64,000 nt of DNA, from positions 5,146,001 through 5,210,000 of the forward strand of contig NZ_JACHNE010000001.1 of NCBI RefSeq assembly GCF_014205255.1. The letters are read 5' to 3'. A model generated the notes under the pieces. That model ran no database searches and was not told the DNA's origin. It was given only the letters and a program-made list of their open reading frames with translations. Below, in pieces: positions 23,569 through 32,768 of the stretch; the stretch's first letter is position 1, and every line of letters starts with the position of its first letter. A program made the translations under genes and the position numbers. The DNA comes from Streptomyces caelestis (GTDB lineage: Bacteria > Actinomycetota > Actinomycetes > Streptomycetales > Streptomycetaceae).

Positions 23569-26069
23569 CCGTGACCACCAGCGCTCCCTCGGGCGGGGGA
23601 GAGGCGGCGGTCCCGCCGGAGGACCTCGTCACGCTGACGATCGACGGCATCGAGATCAGCGTGCCCAAGGGCACCCTGGTCATCCGGGCCGCCGAACAGC
23701 TCGGCATCGAGATCCCCCGGTTCTGCGACCACCCCCTCCTCGACCCGGCCGGCGCCTGCCGCCAGTGCATCGTCGAGGTCGAGGGCCAGCGCAAGCCCAT
23801 GGCGTCCTGCACCATCACCTGCACCGACGGGATGGTGGTCAAGACCCACCTCACCTCGCCGGTCGCCGAGAAGGCCCAGAAGGGTGTGATGGAGCTCCTG
23901 CTCATCAACCACCCGCTGGACTGCCCGGTCTGCGACAAGGGCGGCGAGTGCCCGTTGCAGAACCAGGCGATGTCGCACGGCGACGCCGAGTCCCGCTTCG
24001 AGGGCCGCAAGCGGACCTACGAGAAGCCCGTGCCGATCTCCACGCAGGTGCTGCTGGACCGCGAGCGGTGCGTGCTGTGCGCCCGCTGCACCCGGTTCTC
24101 CAACCAGGTGGCGGGCGACCCGATGATCGAGCTGATCGAGCGGGGCGCGCTCCAGCAGGTCGGCACCGGCGAGGGCGACCCGTTCGAGTCGTACTTCTCC
24201 GGCAACACCATCCAGATCTGCCCGGTCGGCGCGCTGACCTCGGCGGCGTACCGATTCCGCTCCCGCCCCTTCGACCTCGTCTCCTCCCCGTCGGTCTGCG
24301 AGCACTGCTCAGGCGGCTGCGCCACGCGCACCGACCACCGGCGCGGCAAGGTCATGCGGCGGCTCGCGGCCCACGACCCCGAGGTCAACGAGGAGTGGAT
24401 CTGCGACAAGGGGCGGTTCGCGTTCCGGTACGCGCAGCAACGGGACCGGCTCGAGACGCCGCTCGTGCGCAACGCCGAGGGCGAGCTGGAACCGGCCTCC
24501 TGGCCCGAGGCGCTCCAGATCGCGGCCCAGGGCCTGCTGGCCTCGCGGGGCCGCACCGGTGTCCTGACCGGCGGCCGGCTGACCATCGAGGACGCCTACG
24601 CGTACAGCAAGTTCGCGCGCGTGGCGCTCGACACCAACGACATCGACTTCCGCGCGCGCGTGCACACCGGCGAGGAGGCCGACTTCCTCGCCGCCCAGGT
24701 CGCCGGGCGCGGCCGGGACCTCGACGGTACGGGCGTCACCTACGCCGCACTGGAGAAGGCACCCGCCGTCCTGCTGGTCGGTTTCGAGGCGGAGGAGGAG
24801 GCGCCCGGGGTCTTCCTGCGGCTGCGCAAGGCCTGGCGGGGGCACGGGCAGAAGGTCTTCTCCCTGGCCACGCACGCCACGCGCGGTCTGGAGAAGGCCG
24901 GTGGGACGCTGCTGCCGGCGGCCCCCGGCACCGAGACCGAGTGGCTGGACGCGCTCGCGAGGAACGTCGGTCTGGAGGACGACGGAGCTCTCGCCGCCCA
25001 GGCGCTGCGCGCCGAGGGCGCCGTGATCGTCGTCGGCGAGCGGCTGGCCACGGTGGCCGGCGGTCTGACCGCCGCCGTACGCACCGCCTCCGCGACCGGA
25101 GCGCGGCTGGCGTGGATCCCGCGCCGGGCCGGGGAGCGCGGCGCCATCGAGGCGGGCGCGCTGCCGTCGCTGCTGCCGGGCGGGCGTCCGGCCACCGATC
25201 CACGCGCGCGTGACGAGGTCGCCGGCGTCTGGGGCGTCGCCGGCCTCCCGCACCGCTACGGCCGCGACACCGGACAGATCGTGGAGGCCGCCGCGACCGG
25301 CGAACTCCAGGCGCTGCTGGTGGCGGGTGTCGAGATCGCCGACCTTCCCGACCCGGCACGCGCGCGTGCGGCACTCGACGAGGTCGGCTTCCTGGTCTCG
25401 CTCGAACTGCGGCCCAGCGAGATCACCCGCAAGGCCGACGTGGTCCTGCCGGTCGCCGCGGTCGCCGAGAAGGCCGGCACCTTCCTCAACTGGGAAGGCA
25501 GGGTCCGCTTCTTCGAGGCCGCGCTCAAGCCCGACCACATGACCCGCCGTCTCGCGCCCACCGACGCGCGCGTGCTGCAGATGGTGGCCGACGCCATGGA
25601 CGTCCACCTCGGACTGCCCGATCTGCGCACCGTACGGGCGGAGATCGACCGGCTCGGCGCCTGGGACGGCCCGCGGGCCACCGAACCCCTGGAGACGGCG
25701 GGCGTCCTGCCCCGTCCGGCCGCCGGTGAGGCGGTGCTCGCCGGTCACCGGCTGCTGCTCGACCAGGGCGTCCTCCAGCAGGGCGACGAGGCACTCGCCG
25801 GCACCCGGCACGCCGCACGCGCGCGTGTGTCGCCCGCGACGGCCGCCGAGGCGGGCGTCAAGGAGGGCGACCTCCTCGCGGTGACCGGCCCCCGGGGAGT
25901 CGTCGAACTCCCGCTCCAGATCAGTGAGATGCCCGACCGGGTGGTGTGGCTTCCGCTGAACTCCACCGGCGGCGGCGTCGCCTCCGACACCGGGGCGCGG
26001 CCCGGCTCCCTCGTCCGCATCGGCCCGGCGACCCTCGCCGGCGAGGCCCCCAAGGAGGTGGAGGCATGA
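23565..26069 (+). CDS. nuoG: NADH-quinone oxidoreductase subunit G
   Basis: 834 residues. It is the largest peripheral-arm subunit. The N-terminal [2Fe-2S] domain (about 20-95) has RFCDHPLLDPAGACRQCIVE and the Cys of MASC. Next come the His/Cys [4Fe-4S] site HPLDCPVCDKGGECPLQNQ and two more Cys groups (CVLCARC and QICPVGAL). A CEHCSGGC motif plus WICDKG is the extra cluster N7 site. The remaining two thirds is a molybdopterin-oxidoreductase-like fold without a cofactor role. Overlaps nuoF and nuoH by four bases. Confidence 0.96.
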   Translation: MTVTTSAPSGGGEAAVPPEDLVTLTIDGIEISVPKGTLVIRAAEQLGIEIPRFCDHPLLDPAGACRQCIVEVEGQRKPMASCTITCTDGMVVKTHLTSPVAEKAQKGVMELLLINHPLDCPVCDKGGECPLQNQAMSHGDAESRFEGRKRTYEKPVPISTQVLLDRERCVLCARCTRFSNQVAGDPMIELIERGALQQVGTGEGDPFESYFSGNTIQICPVGALTSAAYRFRSRPFDLVSSPSVCEHCSGGCATRTDHRRGKVMRRLAAHDPEVNEEWICDKGRFAFRYAQQRDRLETPLVRNAEGELEPASWPEALQIAAQGLLASRGRTGVLTGGRLTIEDAYAYSKFARVALDTNDIDFRARVHTGEEADFLAAQVAGRGRDLDGTGVTYAALEKAPAVLLVGFEAEEEAPGVFLRLRKAWRGHGQKVFSLATHATRGLEKAGGTLLPAAPGTETEWLDALARNVGLEDDGALAAQALRAEGAVIVVGERLATVAGGLTAAVRTASATGARLAWIPRRAGERGAIEAGALPSLLPGGRPATDPRARDEVAGVWGVAGLPHRYGRDTGQIVEAAATGELQALLVAGVEIADLPDPARARAALDEVGFLVSLELRPSEITRKADVVLPVAAVAEKAGTFLNWEGRVRFFEAALKPDHMTRRLAPTDARVLQMVADAMDVHLGLPDLRTVRAEIDRLGAWDGPRATEPLETAGVLPRPAAGEAVLAGHRLLLDQGVLQQGDEALAGTRHAARARVSPATAAEAGVKEGDLLAVTGPRGVVELPLQISEMPDRVVWLPLNSTGGGVASDTGARPGSLVRIGPATLAGEAPKEVEA

Positions 26070-27442
26070 GCCCGTACCTCGCCGCTGAAGACCTCTCGAT
26101 GTTCGGCCACGACCCCTGGTGGCTGGTCGTCATCAAGGCGGTGTTCTGCTTCGCCTTCCTGATGGTGACCGTGCTGATCTCCATCGTCATGGAGCGCAAG
26201 GTCGTCGCCTGGATGCAGCTGCGCATCGGCCCCAACCGGCACGGCCCCTGGGGCATGCTCCAGTCGCTCGCCGACGGCATCAAACTGATGCTCAAGGAAG
26301 ACGTCATCGTCAAGCGCGCGGACAAGGCGGTGTACGTCCTCGCGCCGATCATCGCGGCCATCCCGGCCTTCATGGCGATCGCGGTGATCCCCTTCGGCCC
26401 GGCCGGCAACGAGATCTCGATCTTCGGCCACCGCACCACGATGCAGCTCACCGACCTGCCGATCGCGATGCTCTACATCCTCGCGGTCGCCTCGGTCGGC
26501 ATCTACGGCATCGTGCTGGCGGGCTGGAGCTCCGGATCGACGTACCCGCTGCTGGGCGGCCTGCGCTCCTGCGCGCAGATGATCTCGTACGAGATCGCGA
26601 TGGGCGCCGCGTTCGCCTCCGTGTTCCTCTACTCGGGGTCGATGTCGACGTCGACGATCGTCGAGCAGCAGACCGACCGCTGGTACATCCTGCTGCTGCC
26701 GCTCTCCTTCGTCCTCTACATCGTGACGATGGTCGGCGAGACCAACCGCGCCCCGTTCGACATGCCGGAGTCCGAGGGCGACCTGGTCGGCGGCTTCAAC
26801 ACCGAGTACTCGTCGATCAAGTTCGCGATGTTCATGCTCGCCGAGTACGTCAACATGGTGACCGTCTCGGCCGTCGCCACGACGCTGTTCCTCGGCGGCT
26901 GGCGGGCCCCCTGGCCGGTGAGCACCTTCTGGGAGGGCGCGAACCACGGCTGGTGGCCGATGCTCTGGTTCACGGTCAAGGTCCAGTTGCTGCTGTTCAT
27001 GTTCATCTGGATCCGCGGCACGCTCCCACGCGTCCGCTACGACCAGTTGATGAAGCTCGGCTGGAAGGTCCTCATCCCGGTCTCGCTGGTCTGGCTGATG
27101 CTCGTCGCCACGGTGCGGGCCCTGCGCAACGAGGGCTACGACTTCGCCGATGTCGCCCTCTACGTCGGCGGCGGCGTGCTGGCCCTGCTGGTGCTCTCCT
27201 TCGTCGTCGACATGTTCCGCGAGAAGGCGAAGCAGGCCGAGCCGCCGGCCGAGACCCCGGCCGCCTTCGACCCGATGGCGGGCGGATTCCCCGTACCGCC
27301 CCTGCCGGGACAGGAGCTCCCACCGGTCCCGCGACGCCGCTCGCGCACCGAGCGGGAGCTGATTGTCAGTGGTGGGCCCGATACTCAGAGTGACGGATCT
27401 CTGGGCGGAACTACGGATGGAAAGGAGGCGTCCGATGGCTGA
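26066..27442 (+). CDS. nuoH: NADH-quinone oxidoreductase subunit H
   Basis: 458 residues. NuoH is the membrane subunit that contacts the quinone cavity and links the two arms. It has about eight membrane segments. Conserved charged loops include MERKVVAWMQLRIGPNRHGP, KEDVIVKRADK and the long acidic loop GETNRAPFDMPESEGDLVGG. The C-terminal 70 residues (Pro, Ala and Arg rich, with PPVPRRRSRTERELIVSGG) extend beyond the E. coli protein. Its last eight bases overlap the nuoI start. Confidence 0.97.
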   Translation: MSPYLAAEDLSMFGHDPWWLVVIKAVFCFAFLMVTVLISIVMERKVVAWMQLRIGPNRHGPWGMLQSLADGIKLMLKEDVIVKRADKAVYVLAPIIAAIPAFMAIAVIPFGPAGNEISIFGHRTTMQLTDLPIAMLYILAVASVGIYGIVLAGWSSGSTYPLLGGLRSCAQMISYEIAMGAAFASVFLYSGSMSTSTIVEQQTDRWYILLLPLSFVLYIVTMVGETNRAPFDMPESEGDLVGGFNTEYSSIKFAMFMLAEYVNMVTVSAVATTLFLGGWRAPWPVSTFWEGANHGWWPMLWFTVKVQLLLFMFIWIRGTLPRVRYDQLMKLGWKVLIPVSLVWLMLVATVRALRNEGYDFADVALYVGGGVLALLVLSFVVDMFREKAKQAEPPAETPAAFDPMAGGFPVPPLPGQELPPVPRRRSRTERELIVSGGPDTQSDGSLGGTTDGKEASDG

Positions 27443-28076
27443 GGAACCGAAGGACACCAAGCCCGGTTTCCAGAACCCGGTGGCCGGCTTCGGCGTGACC
27501 TTCAAGGCCATGTTCAAGAAGCGGCTGACCGAGCAGTACCCGGAGCAGCAGAAGACCACGGCTCCGCGCTTCCACGGACGGCACCAGCTCAACCGCCATC
27601 CGGACGGCCTGGAGAAGTGCGTCGGCTGCGAGCTGTGCGCGTGGGCCTGCCCCGCCGACGCCATCTACGTGGAGGGCGCGGACAACACCGACGAGGAGCG
27701 CTACTCGCCGGGCGAGCGGTACGGCCGCGTCTACCAGATCAACTACGCCCGCTGCATCCTGTGCGGCCTGTGCATCGAGGCGTGCCCCACGCGCGCGCTC
27801 ACGATGACCAACGAGTTCGAGCTGGCCGACTCCAGCCGGGCCAACCTCATCTACACCAAGGAGCAGCTGCTCGCCGGTCTGGAGGAGGGCATGGTCGACA
27901 GTCCTCACGCCATCTATCCGGGGACGGACGAACAGGACTACTACCGGGGCCTGGTCACCGAGGCCGCACCCGGTACGGAGCGGCAGGTCGCCCACTCCAA
28001 GGGCGAGGTCGTCCAGGAGGCCGACTCGACCTTCGGCGGGACGGAACCGGCGTCGGAGAAGGTGATCGACCGATGA
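27435..28076 (+). CDS. nuoI: NADH-quinone oxidoreductase subunit I
   Basis: 213 residues from the ATG at 27435, with AAAGGAGG seven bases upstream, one of the strongest ribosome binding sites in the operon. It carries clusters N6a and N6b, bound by CVGCELCAWACP and CILCGLCIEACPTRA. The basic amphipathic N-terminus (KAMFKKRLTEQYP) fits the membrane-surface position. The C-terminal 50 residues are an acidic tail. It overlaps nuoH by eight bases and nuoJ by four. Confidence 0.97.
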   Translation: MAEEPKDTKPGFQNPVAGFGVTFKAMFKKRLTEQYPEQQKTTAPRFHGRHQLNRHPDGLEKCVGCELCAWACPADAIYVEGADNTDEERYSPGERYGRVYQINYARCILCGLCIEACPTRALTMTNEFELADSSRANLIYTKEQLLAGLEEGMVDSPHAIYPGTDEQDYYRGLVTEAAPGTERQVAHSKGEVVQEADSTFGGTEPASEKVIDR

Positions 28077-28915
28077 CCGCCCAGCTCGCCGCCTACTCCA
28101 CCTCCACCGGAGAGGCCGTCCAGTTCTGGATCCTCGGCACCATCGCGGTGATCGGCGCCCTGTGCACCATCCTCATGAAGAGGGCCGTGCACAGCGCGCT
28201 CTGCCTCGCCGGGACCATGATCATCCTGGCGGTGTTCTACCTCGCCAACGGCGCCTACTTCCTGGGCGTCGTGCAGATCGTCGTCTACACCGGCGCGATC
28301 ATGATGCTGTTCCTGTTCGTGGTGATGCTCGTCGGCGTCACCGCGGCGGACTCCCTGAAGGAGACCATCAAGGGCCAGCGCTGGCTGGCCCTGCTGTGCG
28401 GGCTCGGCTTCGGCGTCCTGCTGATCGCCGGCATCGGCAACGCCTCCCTCAGCGAGTTCAACGGCATCGGCCAGGCGAACGCCGGCGGCAACGTGGAGGG
28501 CATCGCCACCCTCCTGTTCACCCGGTACGTCTTCGCGTTCGAGATCACCGGCGCCCTGCTCATCACGGCCGCCGTCGGCGCCATGGTGCTCACCCACCGC
28601 GAGCGCACCGAACGCGCCAAGACGCAGCGCGAACTCTCCGAGGAGCGGGTCCGCGAAGGCAAGCAACTGCCGCCCCTGCCGGCCCCTGGTGTGTACGCCC
28701 GGCACAACGCGGTCGACATCGCGGGCCTGCTGCCCGACGGCACACCCTCCGACCTCACCGTCAGCAAGACGCTGCGCGAGCGGGGCCAGATCCGGGACGT
28801 GTCGCAGGAGGCGCTCAACGACCTGCGCGCTCTGGAGCAGCGTGCCGAGGAGCGCCTGGAGCGGAAGGCCATCGAGCCGACCACGTTCAAGCGGCCCGAG
28901 GAGGCATCGAAGTGA
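28073..28915 (+). CDS. nuoJ: NADH-quinone oxidoreductase subunit J
   Basis: 280 residues. It is a membrane subunit with five hydrophobic segments in the first 190 residues; the broken helix near LGVVQIVVYTGAIMMLFLFV is the family signature. The soluble C-terminal 100 residues (many Arg, Glu and Leu, from about HRERTERAKTQRELSEER) are longer than in enteric NuoJ, as commonly seen in actinobacteria. ATG overlaps the nuoI stop; the stop overlaps the nuoK GTG. Confidence 0.95.
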   Translation: MTAQLAAYSTSTGEAVQFWILGTIAVIGALCTILMKRAVHSALCLAGTMIILAVFYLANGAYFLGVVQIVVYTGAIMMLFLFVVMLVGVTAADSLKETIKGQRWLALLCGLGFGVLLIAGIGNASLSEFNGIGQANAGGNVEGIATLLFTRYVFAFEITGALLITAAVGAMVLTHRERTERAKTQRELSEERVREGKQLPPLPAPGVYARHNAVDIAGLLPDGTPSDLTVSKTLRERGQIRDVSQEALNDLRALEQRAEERLERKAIEPTTFKRPEEASK

Positions 28916-29211
28916 ACCCGGTCAACTATCTGTACCTCGCGGCCCTGCTGTTCACGATCGGTGCCACCGGCGTGCTGATCAGGCGCAACGCGATCGTCGT
29001 GTTCATGTGCATCGAGCTCATGCTCAACGCCTGCAACCTCGCGTTCGTCGCCTTCTCCCGGATGCACGGCAACCTCGACGGCCAGATCATCGCGTTCTTC
29101 ACGATGGTCGTCGCCGCCGCGGAGGTCGTGGTCGGGCTCGCGATCATCGTGTCCCTGTTCCGCGCCCGCCACTCGGCCTCGGTCGACGACGCCAGCCTGA
29201 TGAAGCTGTAA
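28912..29211 (+). CDS. nuoK: NADH-quinone oxidoreductase subunit K
   Basis: 99 residues from the GTG at 28912. It has three membrane segments. Conserved glutamates in IELMLNACNLAFVAF and in AAAEVVVGLAIIV form part of the proton-transfer axis related to Mrp antiporters. Length is exactly that of the family. Start overlaps the nuoJ stop by four bases; 15 bases separate it from nuoL. Confidence 0.97.
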   Translation: MNPVNYLYLAALLFTIGATGVLIRRNAIVVFMCIELMLNACNLAFVAFSRMHGNLDGQIIAFFTMVVAAAEVVVGLAIIVSLFRARHSASVDDASLMKL

Positions 29212-29226
29212 GGGGTCGGAAGAATC

Positions 29227-31191
29227 GTGGAGAACCTCATTGCGCTGCTGGTGGCGGCGCCCCTGCTCGGAGCGGCGGTCCTGCTGTGCGGCGGACGCCG
29301 GCTGGACGCCGTCGGCCACTGGATCGGCACGCTGCTCGCGGCCGCCTCCTTCGTGCTCGGCCTGGTGCTGTTCACTGACATGCTGGGCCAGGACGCCGAA
29401 CACCGGGTCATGGCCCAGCACCTGTTCAGCTGGATCCCGGTGGAGGGCTTCCAGGCGGACGTCGCCTTCCAGCTCGACCAGCTGTCCATGACGTTCGTGC
29501 TGCTGATCACGGGCGTCGGATCGCTGATCCACCTCTACTCCGTCGGGTACATGGAGCACGACGAGCGGCGCCGCCGCTTCTTCGGCTACCTGAACCTGTT
29601 CCTCGCGGCGATGCTGCTGCTCGTCCTCGCCGACAACTACCTGCTGCTGTACGTCGGCTGGGAGGGCGTCGGTCTCGCCTCCTACCTGCTGATCGGCTTC
29701 TGGCAGCACAAGCCCAGCGCCGCCACGGCCGCGAAGAAGGCCTTCCTGGTCAACCGCGTCGGCGACATGGGCCTGTCCATCGCGATCATGCTGATGTTCC
29801 TGTGGTTCGGCACCTTCGCCTTCGGGCCGGTGCTCGGCAGTCACGAGGAGGCCGGGCTCGCCGGAGCCGCCGGTGAGGACAAGCTGACCGCGATCGCGCT
29901 GATGCTGCTGCTCGCCGCCTGCGGCAAGTCCGCCCAGGTGCCGCTGCAATCCTGGCTCGGGGACGCGATGGAGGGCCCGACCCCGGTCTCGGCCCTCATC
30001 CACGCCGCGACCATGGTGACGGCGGGCGTCTACCTGATCGTCCGCTCCGGGGCCGTCTTCAACGGCGCCCCCGACGCGCAGCTCGTGGTCACCATCGTCG
30101 GTGCGGTCACGCTCCTGTTCGGTGCGATCGTCGGTTGCGCGAAGGACGACATCAAGAAGGCACTGGCCGGCTCGACCATGTCGCAGATCGGCTACATGAT
30201 CCTCGCCGCCGGCCTCGGCCCCATCGGCTACGTCTTCGCGATCATGCACCTGGTGACGCACGGCTTCTTCAAGGCCGGGCTGTTCCTCGGCGCCGGTTCG
30301 GTCATGCACGGCATGAACGACGAGGTGGACATGAGGAGGTACGGCGGCCTCAGGAAGTACATGCCGATCACCTTCGTCACCTTCGGTCTCGGCTACCTGG
30401 CCATCATCGGCTTCCCGGGCCTGTCCGGCTTCTTCTCCAAGGACAAGATCATCGAGGCGGCCTTCGCCAAGGGCGGCACCGAGGGCTGGATTCTCGGCGG
30501 CTGCGCCCTGCTCGGCGCGGCCATCACCGCGTACTACATGACGCGCGTGATGCTGATGACGTTCTTCGGCGAGGAGCGCTGGCGCAATGCCCCGACCCCG
30601 TCCCCGGCCCAGCCGGACGTGGAGCCCGCCGCCGAGACGCGCGGCGAGTACACCCCGCCGCACCCGCACGAGTCGCCCAAGGTCATGACGATCCCGATGA
30701 TCGTGCTGGCCGTCGGGTCGGTGGGCGGCGGTGCGTTCTTCAGCATCGGCGACCGCTTCATGCACTGGCTGGAGCCCATCACCGGACACGACCACGGCCA
30801 CCCGCCGATCAGCGCCCTCACGGTCACGCTGGCCACGGTCGCCGTGATGGTCCTCGGTGTCGCCGTCGCCTGGGCGCAGTACGGCCGCCGCCCGGTGCCG
30901 GCCGTCGCCCCGCGCGGCTCGCTGCTCACCCGGGCCGCCCGGCGCGACCTGCTCCAGGACGACTTCAACCACGTCGTCCTGGTCCGCGGCGGCGAGCACC
31001 TCACGCGGTCCCTGGTCTACGTCGACCACACCCTGGTCGACGGCGTCGTCAACGGCACGGCGGCCTCGGTCGGCGGCCTCTCCGGGCGGATGCGCAGGCT
31101 GCAGAACGGCTTCGCCCGCTCCTACGCGGTCTCGATGTTCGGCGGCGCGGCGGTCATCGTCGCCGCGACCCTGCTGATGAGGGCGGTCTGA
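29227..31191 (+). CDS. nuoL: NADH-quinone oxidoreductase subunit L
   Basis: 654 residues from a GTG start at 29227. It is an antiporter-like, proton-pumping subunit at the far end of the membrane arm. Visible blocks are WEGVGLASYLLIGFW (key Glu), KAFLVNRVGDMG, GKSAQVPLQSWLGDAMEGPT (key Lys and Trp) and ALIHAATMVTAGVYLI. The C-terminus, beginning near RDLLQDDFNHVVLVRGGEHL, carries the lateral helix that braces the arm. The length matches the family. Confidence 0.97.
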   Translation: MENLIALLVAAPLLGAAVLLCGGRRLDAVGHWIGTLLAAASFVLGLVLFTDMLGQDAEHRVMAQHLFSWIPVEGFQADVAFQLDQLSMTFVLLITGVGSLIHLYSVGYMEHDERRRRFFGYLNLFLAAMLLLVLADNYLLLYVGWEGVGLASYLLIGFWQHKPSAATAAKKAFLVNRVGDMGLSIAIMLMFLWFGTFAFGPVLGSHEEAGLAGAAGEDKLTAIALMLLLAACGKSAQVPLQSWLGDAMEGPTPVSALIHAATMVTAGVYLIVRSGAVFNGAPDAQLVVTIVGAVTLLFGAIVGCAKDDIKKALAGSTMSQIGYMILAAGLGPIGYVFAIMHLVTHGFFKAGLFLGAGSVMHGMNDEVDMRRYGGLRKYMPITFVTFGLGYLAIIGFPGLSGFFSKDKIIEAAFAKGGTEGWILGGCALLGAAITAYYMTRVMLMTFFGEERWRNAPTPSPAQPDVEPAAETRGEYTPPHPHESPKVMTIPMIVLAVGSVGGGAFFSIGDRFMHWLEPITGHDHGHPPISALTVTLATVAVMVLGVAVAWAQYGRRPVPAVAPRGSLLTRAARRDLLQDDFNHVVLVRGGEHLTRSLVYVDHTLVDGVVNGTAASVGGLSGRMRRLQNGFARSYAVSMFGGAAVIVAATLLMRAV

Positions 31192-31196
31192 TACCG

Positions 31197-32768
31197 ATGT
31201 CCTTTCCTCTGCTGACAGTGACAGCGGCGCTCCCGGCCGTCGGGGCGATCGCCACGGCCGCCGTACCGGCCGCGCAGCGCACCGCCGCCAAGTGGCTGGC
31301 GCTGCTCGTCTCGCTCGCCACACTCGTCCTGGCGATCACCGTCCTGGTGCGCTTCGACCCGGACGGCGAGCGCTACCAGCTGACCGAGTCCCACGCCTGG
31401 ATCGCGGACTTCGGTGTCCGCTACGAACTGGGTGTGGACGGCATCGCGGTGGCGCTGATCGCGCTGACCGCCCTGCTGATCCCGTTCATCATCCTCGCGG
31501 GCTGGCACGACGCCGACCCCCTGGAGACCGGCAGCACCCGGTGGCGGCCGACGCAGGGCTTCTTCGCCCTGATCCTGGCCGTCGAAGCGATGGTGATCCT
31601 CTCCTTCGAGGCCACCGACGTCTTCCTCTTCTACATCTTCTTCGAAGCCATGCTGATCCCGATGTACTTCCTCATCGGCGGCTTCGGGGACCGTGCCCAC
31701 GAGCACGGCGAGAAGACGGCGGCTACCCAACGGTCGTACGCGGCGGTGAAGTTCCTCCTCTACAACCTGGCCGGCGGTCTGATCATGCTGGCCGCGGTGA
31801 TCGGGCTGTACGTGGTCGCCGGGAACTTCTCGCTCACGGAGATCGCCGAAGCCCGCGCCAACGGCTCGCTCGACATGGCGACCAGCACCGAACGCTGGCT
31901 GTTCCTGGGCTTCTTCTTCGCCTTCGCGGTGAAGGCACCGCTGTGGCCGCTGCACACCTGGCTGCCCAACGCCATGCAGGAGTCCACGGCTCCGGTCGCG
32001 GTGCTCATCACGGCGGTCGTCGACAAGGTCGGCACCTTCGCGATGCTCCGCTTCTGCCTCCAGTTGTTCCCGGAGGCGAGCAAGTGGGCCACGCCCGCCA
32101 TCCTCGTCCTGGCCCTGATCAGCATCATCTACGGGGCGCTGCTCGCGGTCGGCCAGCGGGACATCAAGCGGCTGATCGCCTACGCGTCGATCTCCCACTT
32201 CGGCTTCATCATCATGGGCATCTTCGCGATGACCAGCCAGGGCCAGTCCGGGGCGACGCTCTACATGGTCAACCACGGCATCTCGACCGCCGCGCTGATG
32301 CTGGTGGCGGGCTTCTTGATCTCCCGGCGCGGCTCGCGGCTCATCGCCGACTACGGCGGAGTGCAGAAGGTCGCCCCGGTGCTCGCCGGCACGTTCCTGA
32401 TCGGCAGCCTCGCGACCCTCTCCCTGCCGGGGCTGGCGCCGTTCGTGAGCGAGTTCCTGGTCCTGGTCGGCACGTTCACGCGCTACCCGGTGATCGGCAT
32501 CATCGCCACCTTCGGCATCGTGCTCGCCGCGCTCTACACCCTCGTCCTCTACCAGCGGACGATGACGGGCCCGGTGAAACCGGAGGTCGCGGCGATGCCG
32601 GACCTCAGGGTGCGGGAACTCGTGGTCGTCGCCCCGCTGGTCGTACTGCTGATCTTCCTGGGCGTCTACCCGAAGCCCGTCACGGACATCGTCAACCCGG
32701 CGGTCAAACAGACCATGTCCGACGTACAGAAGAAGGATCCCCAGCCCGAGGTGGAGGCGGCCAAGTGA
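31197..32768 (+). CDS. nuoM: NADH-quinone oxidoreductase subunit M
   Basis: 523 residues from the ATG at 31197, five bases after nuoL. It is the second antiporter-like proton-pumping subunit with about 14 membrane segments. The family blocks FYIFFEAMLIPMYFLIG (key Glu), FAFAVKAPLWPLHTWLPNA (key Lys) and LIAYASISHFGFIIMG are present. Its stop overlaps the nuoN GTG by four bases. Confidence 0.97.
   Translation: MSFPLLTVTAALPAVGAIATAAVPAAQRTAAKWLALLVSLATLVLAITVLVRFDPDGERYQLTESHAWIADFGVRYELGVDGIAVALIALTALLIPFIILAGWHDADPLETGSTRWRPTQGFFALILAVEAMVILSFEATDVFLFYIFFEAMLIPMYFLIGGFGDRAHEHGEKTAATQRSYAAVKFLLYNLAGGLIMLAAVIGLYVVAGNFSLTEIAEARANGSLDMATSTERWLFLGFFFAFAVKAPLWPLHTWLPNAMQESTAPVAVLITAVVDKVGTFAMLRFCLQLFPEASKWATPAILVLALISIIYGALLAVGQRDIKRLIAYASISHFGFIIMGIFAMTSQGQSGATLYMVNHGISTAALMLVAGFLISRRGSRLIADYGGVQKVAPVLAGTFLIGSLATLSLPGLAPFVSEFLVLVGTFTRYPVIGIIATFGIVLAALYTLVLYQRTMTGPVKPEVAAMPDLRVRELVVVAPLVVLLIFLGVYPKPVTDIVNPAVKQTMSDVQKKDPQPEVEAAK

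Noticed and set aside
28285..31323. 1012-codon minus-strand open frame opposite nuoJ to nuoL
   Set aside because: The nuo genes are unmistakable in the other direction. The shadow frame is rich in Arg, Asp, His and Gln as expected of antisense translation.
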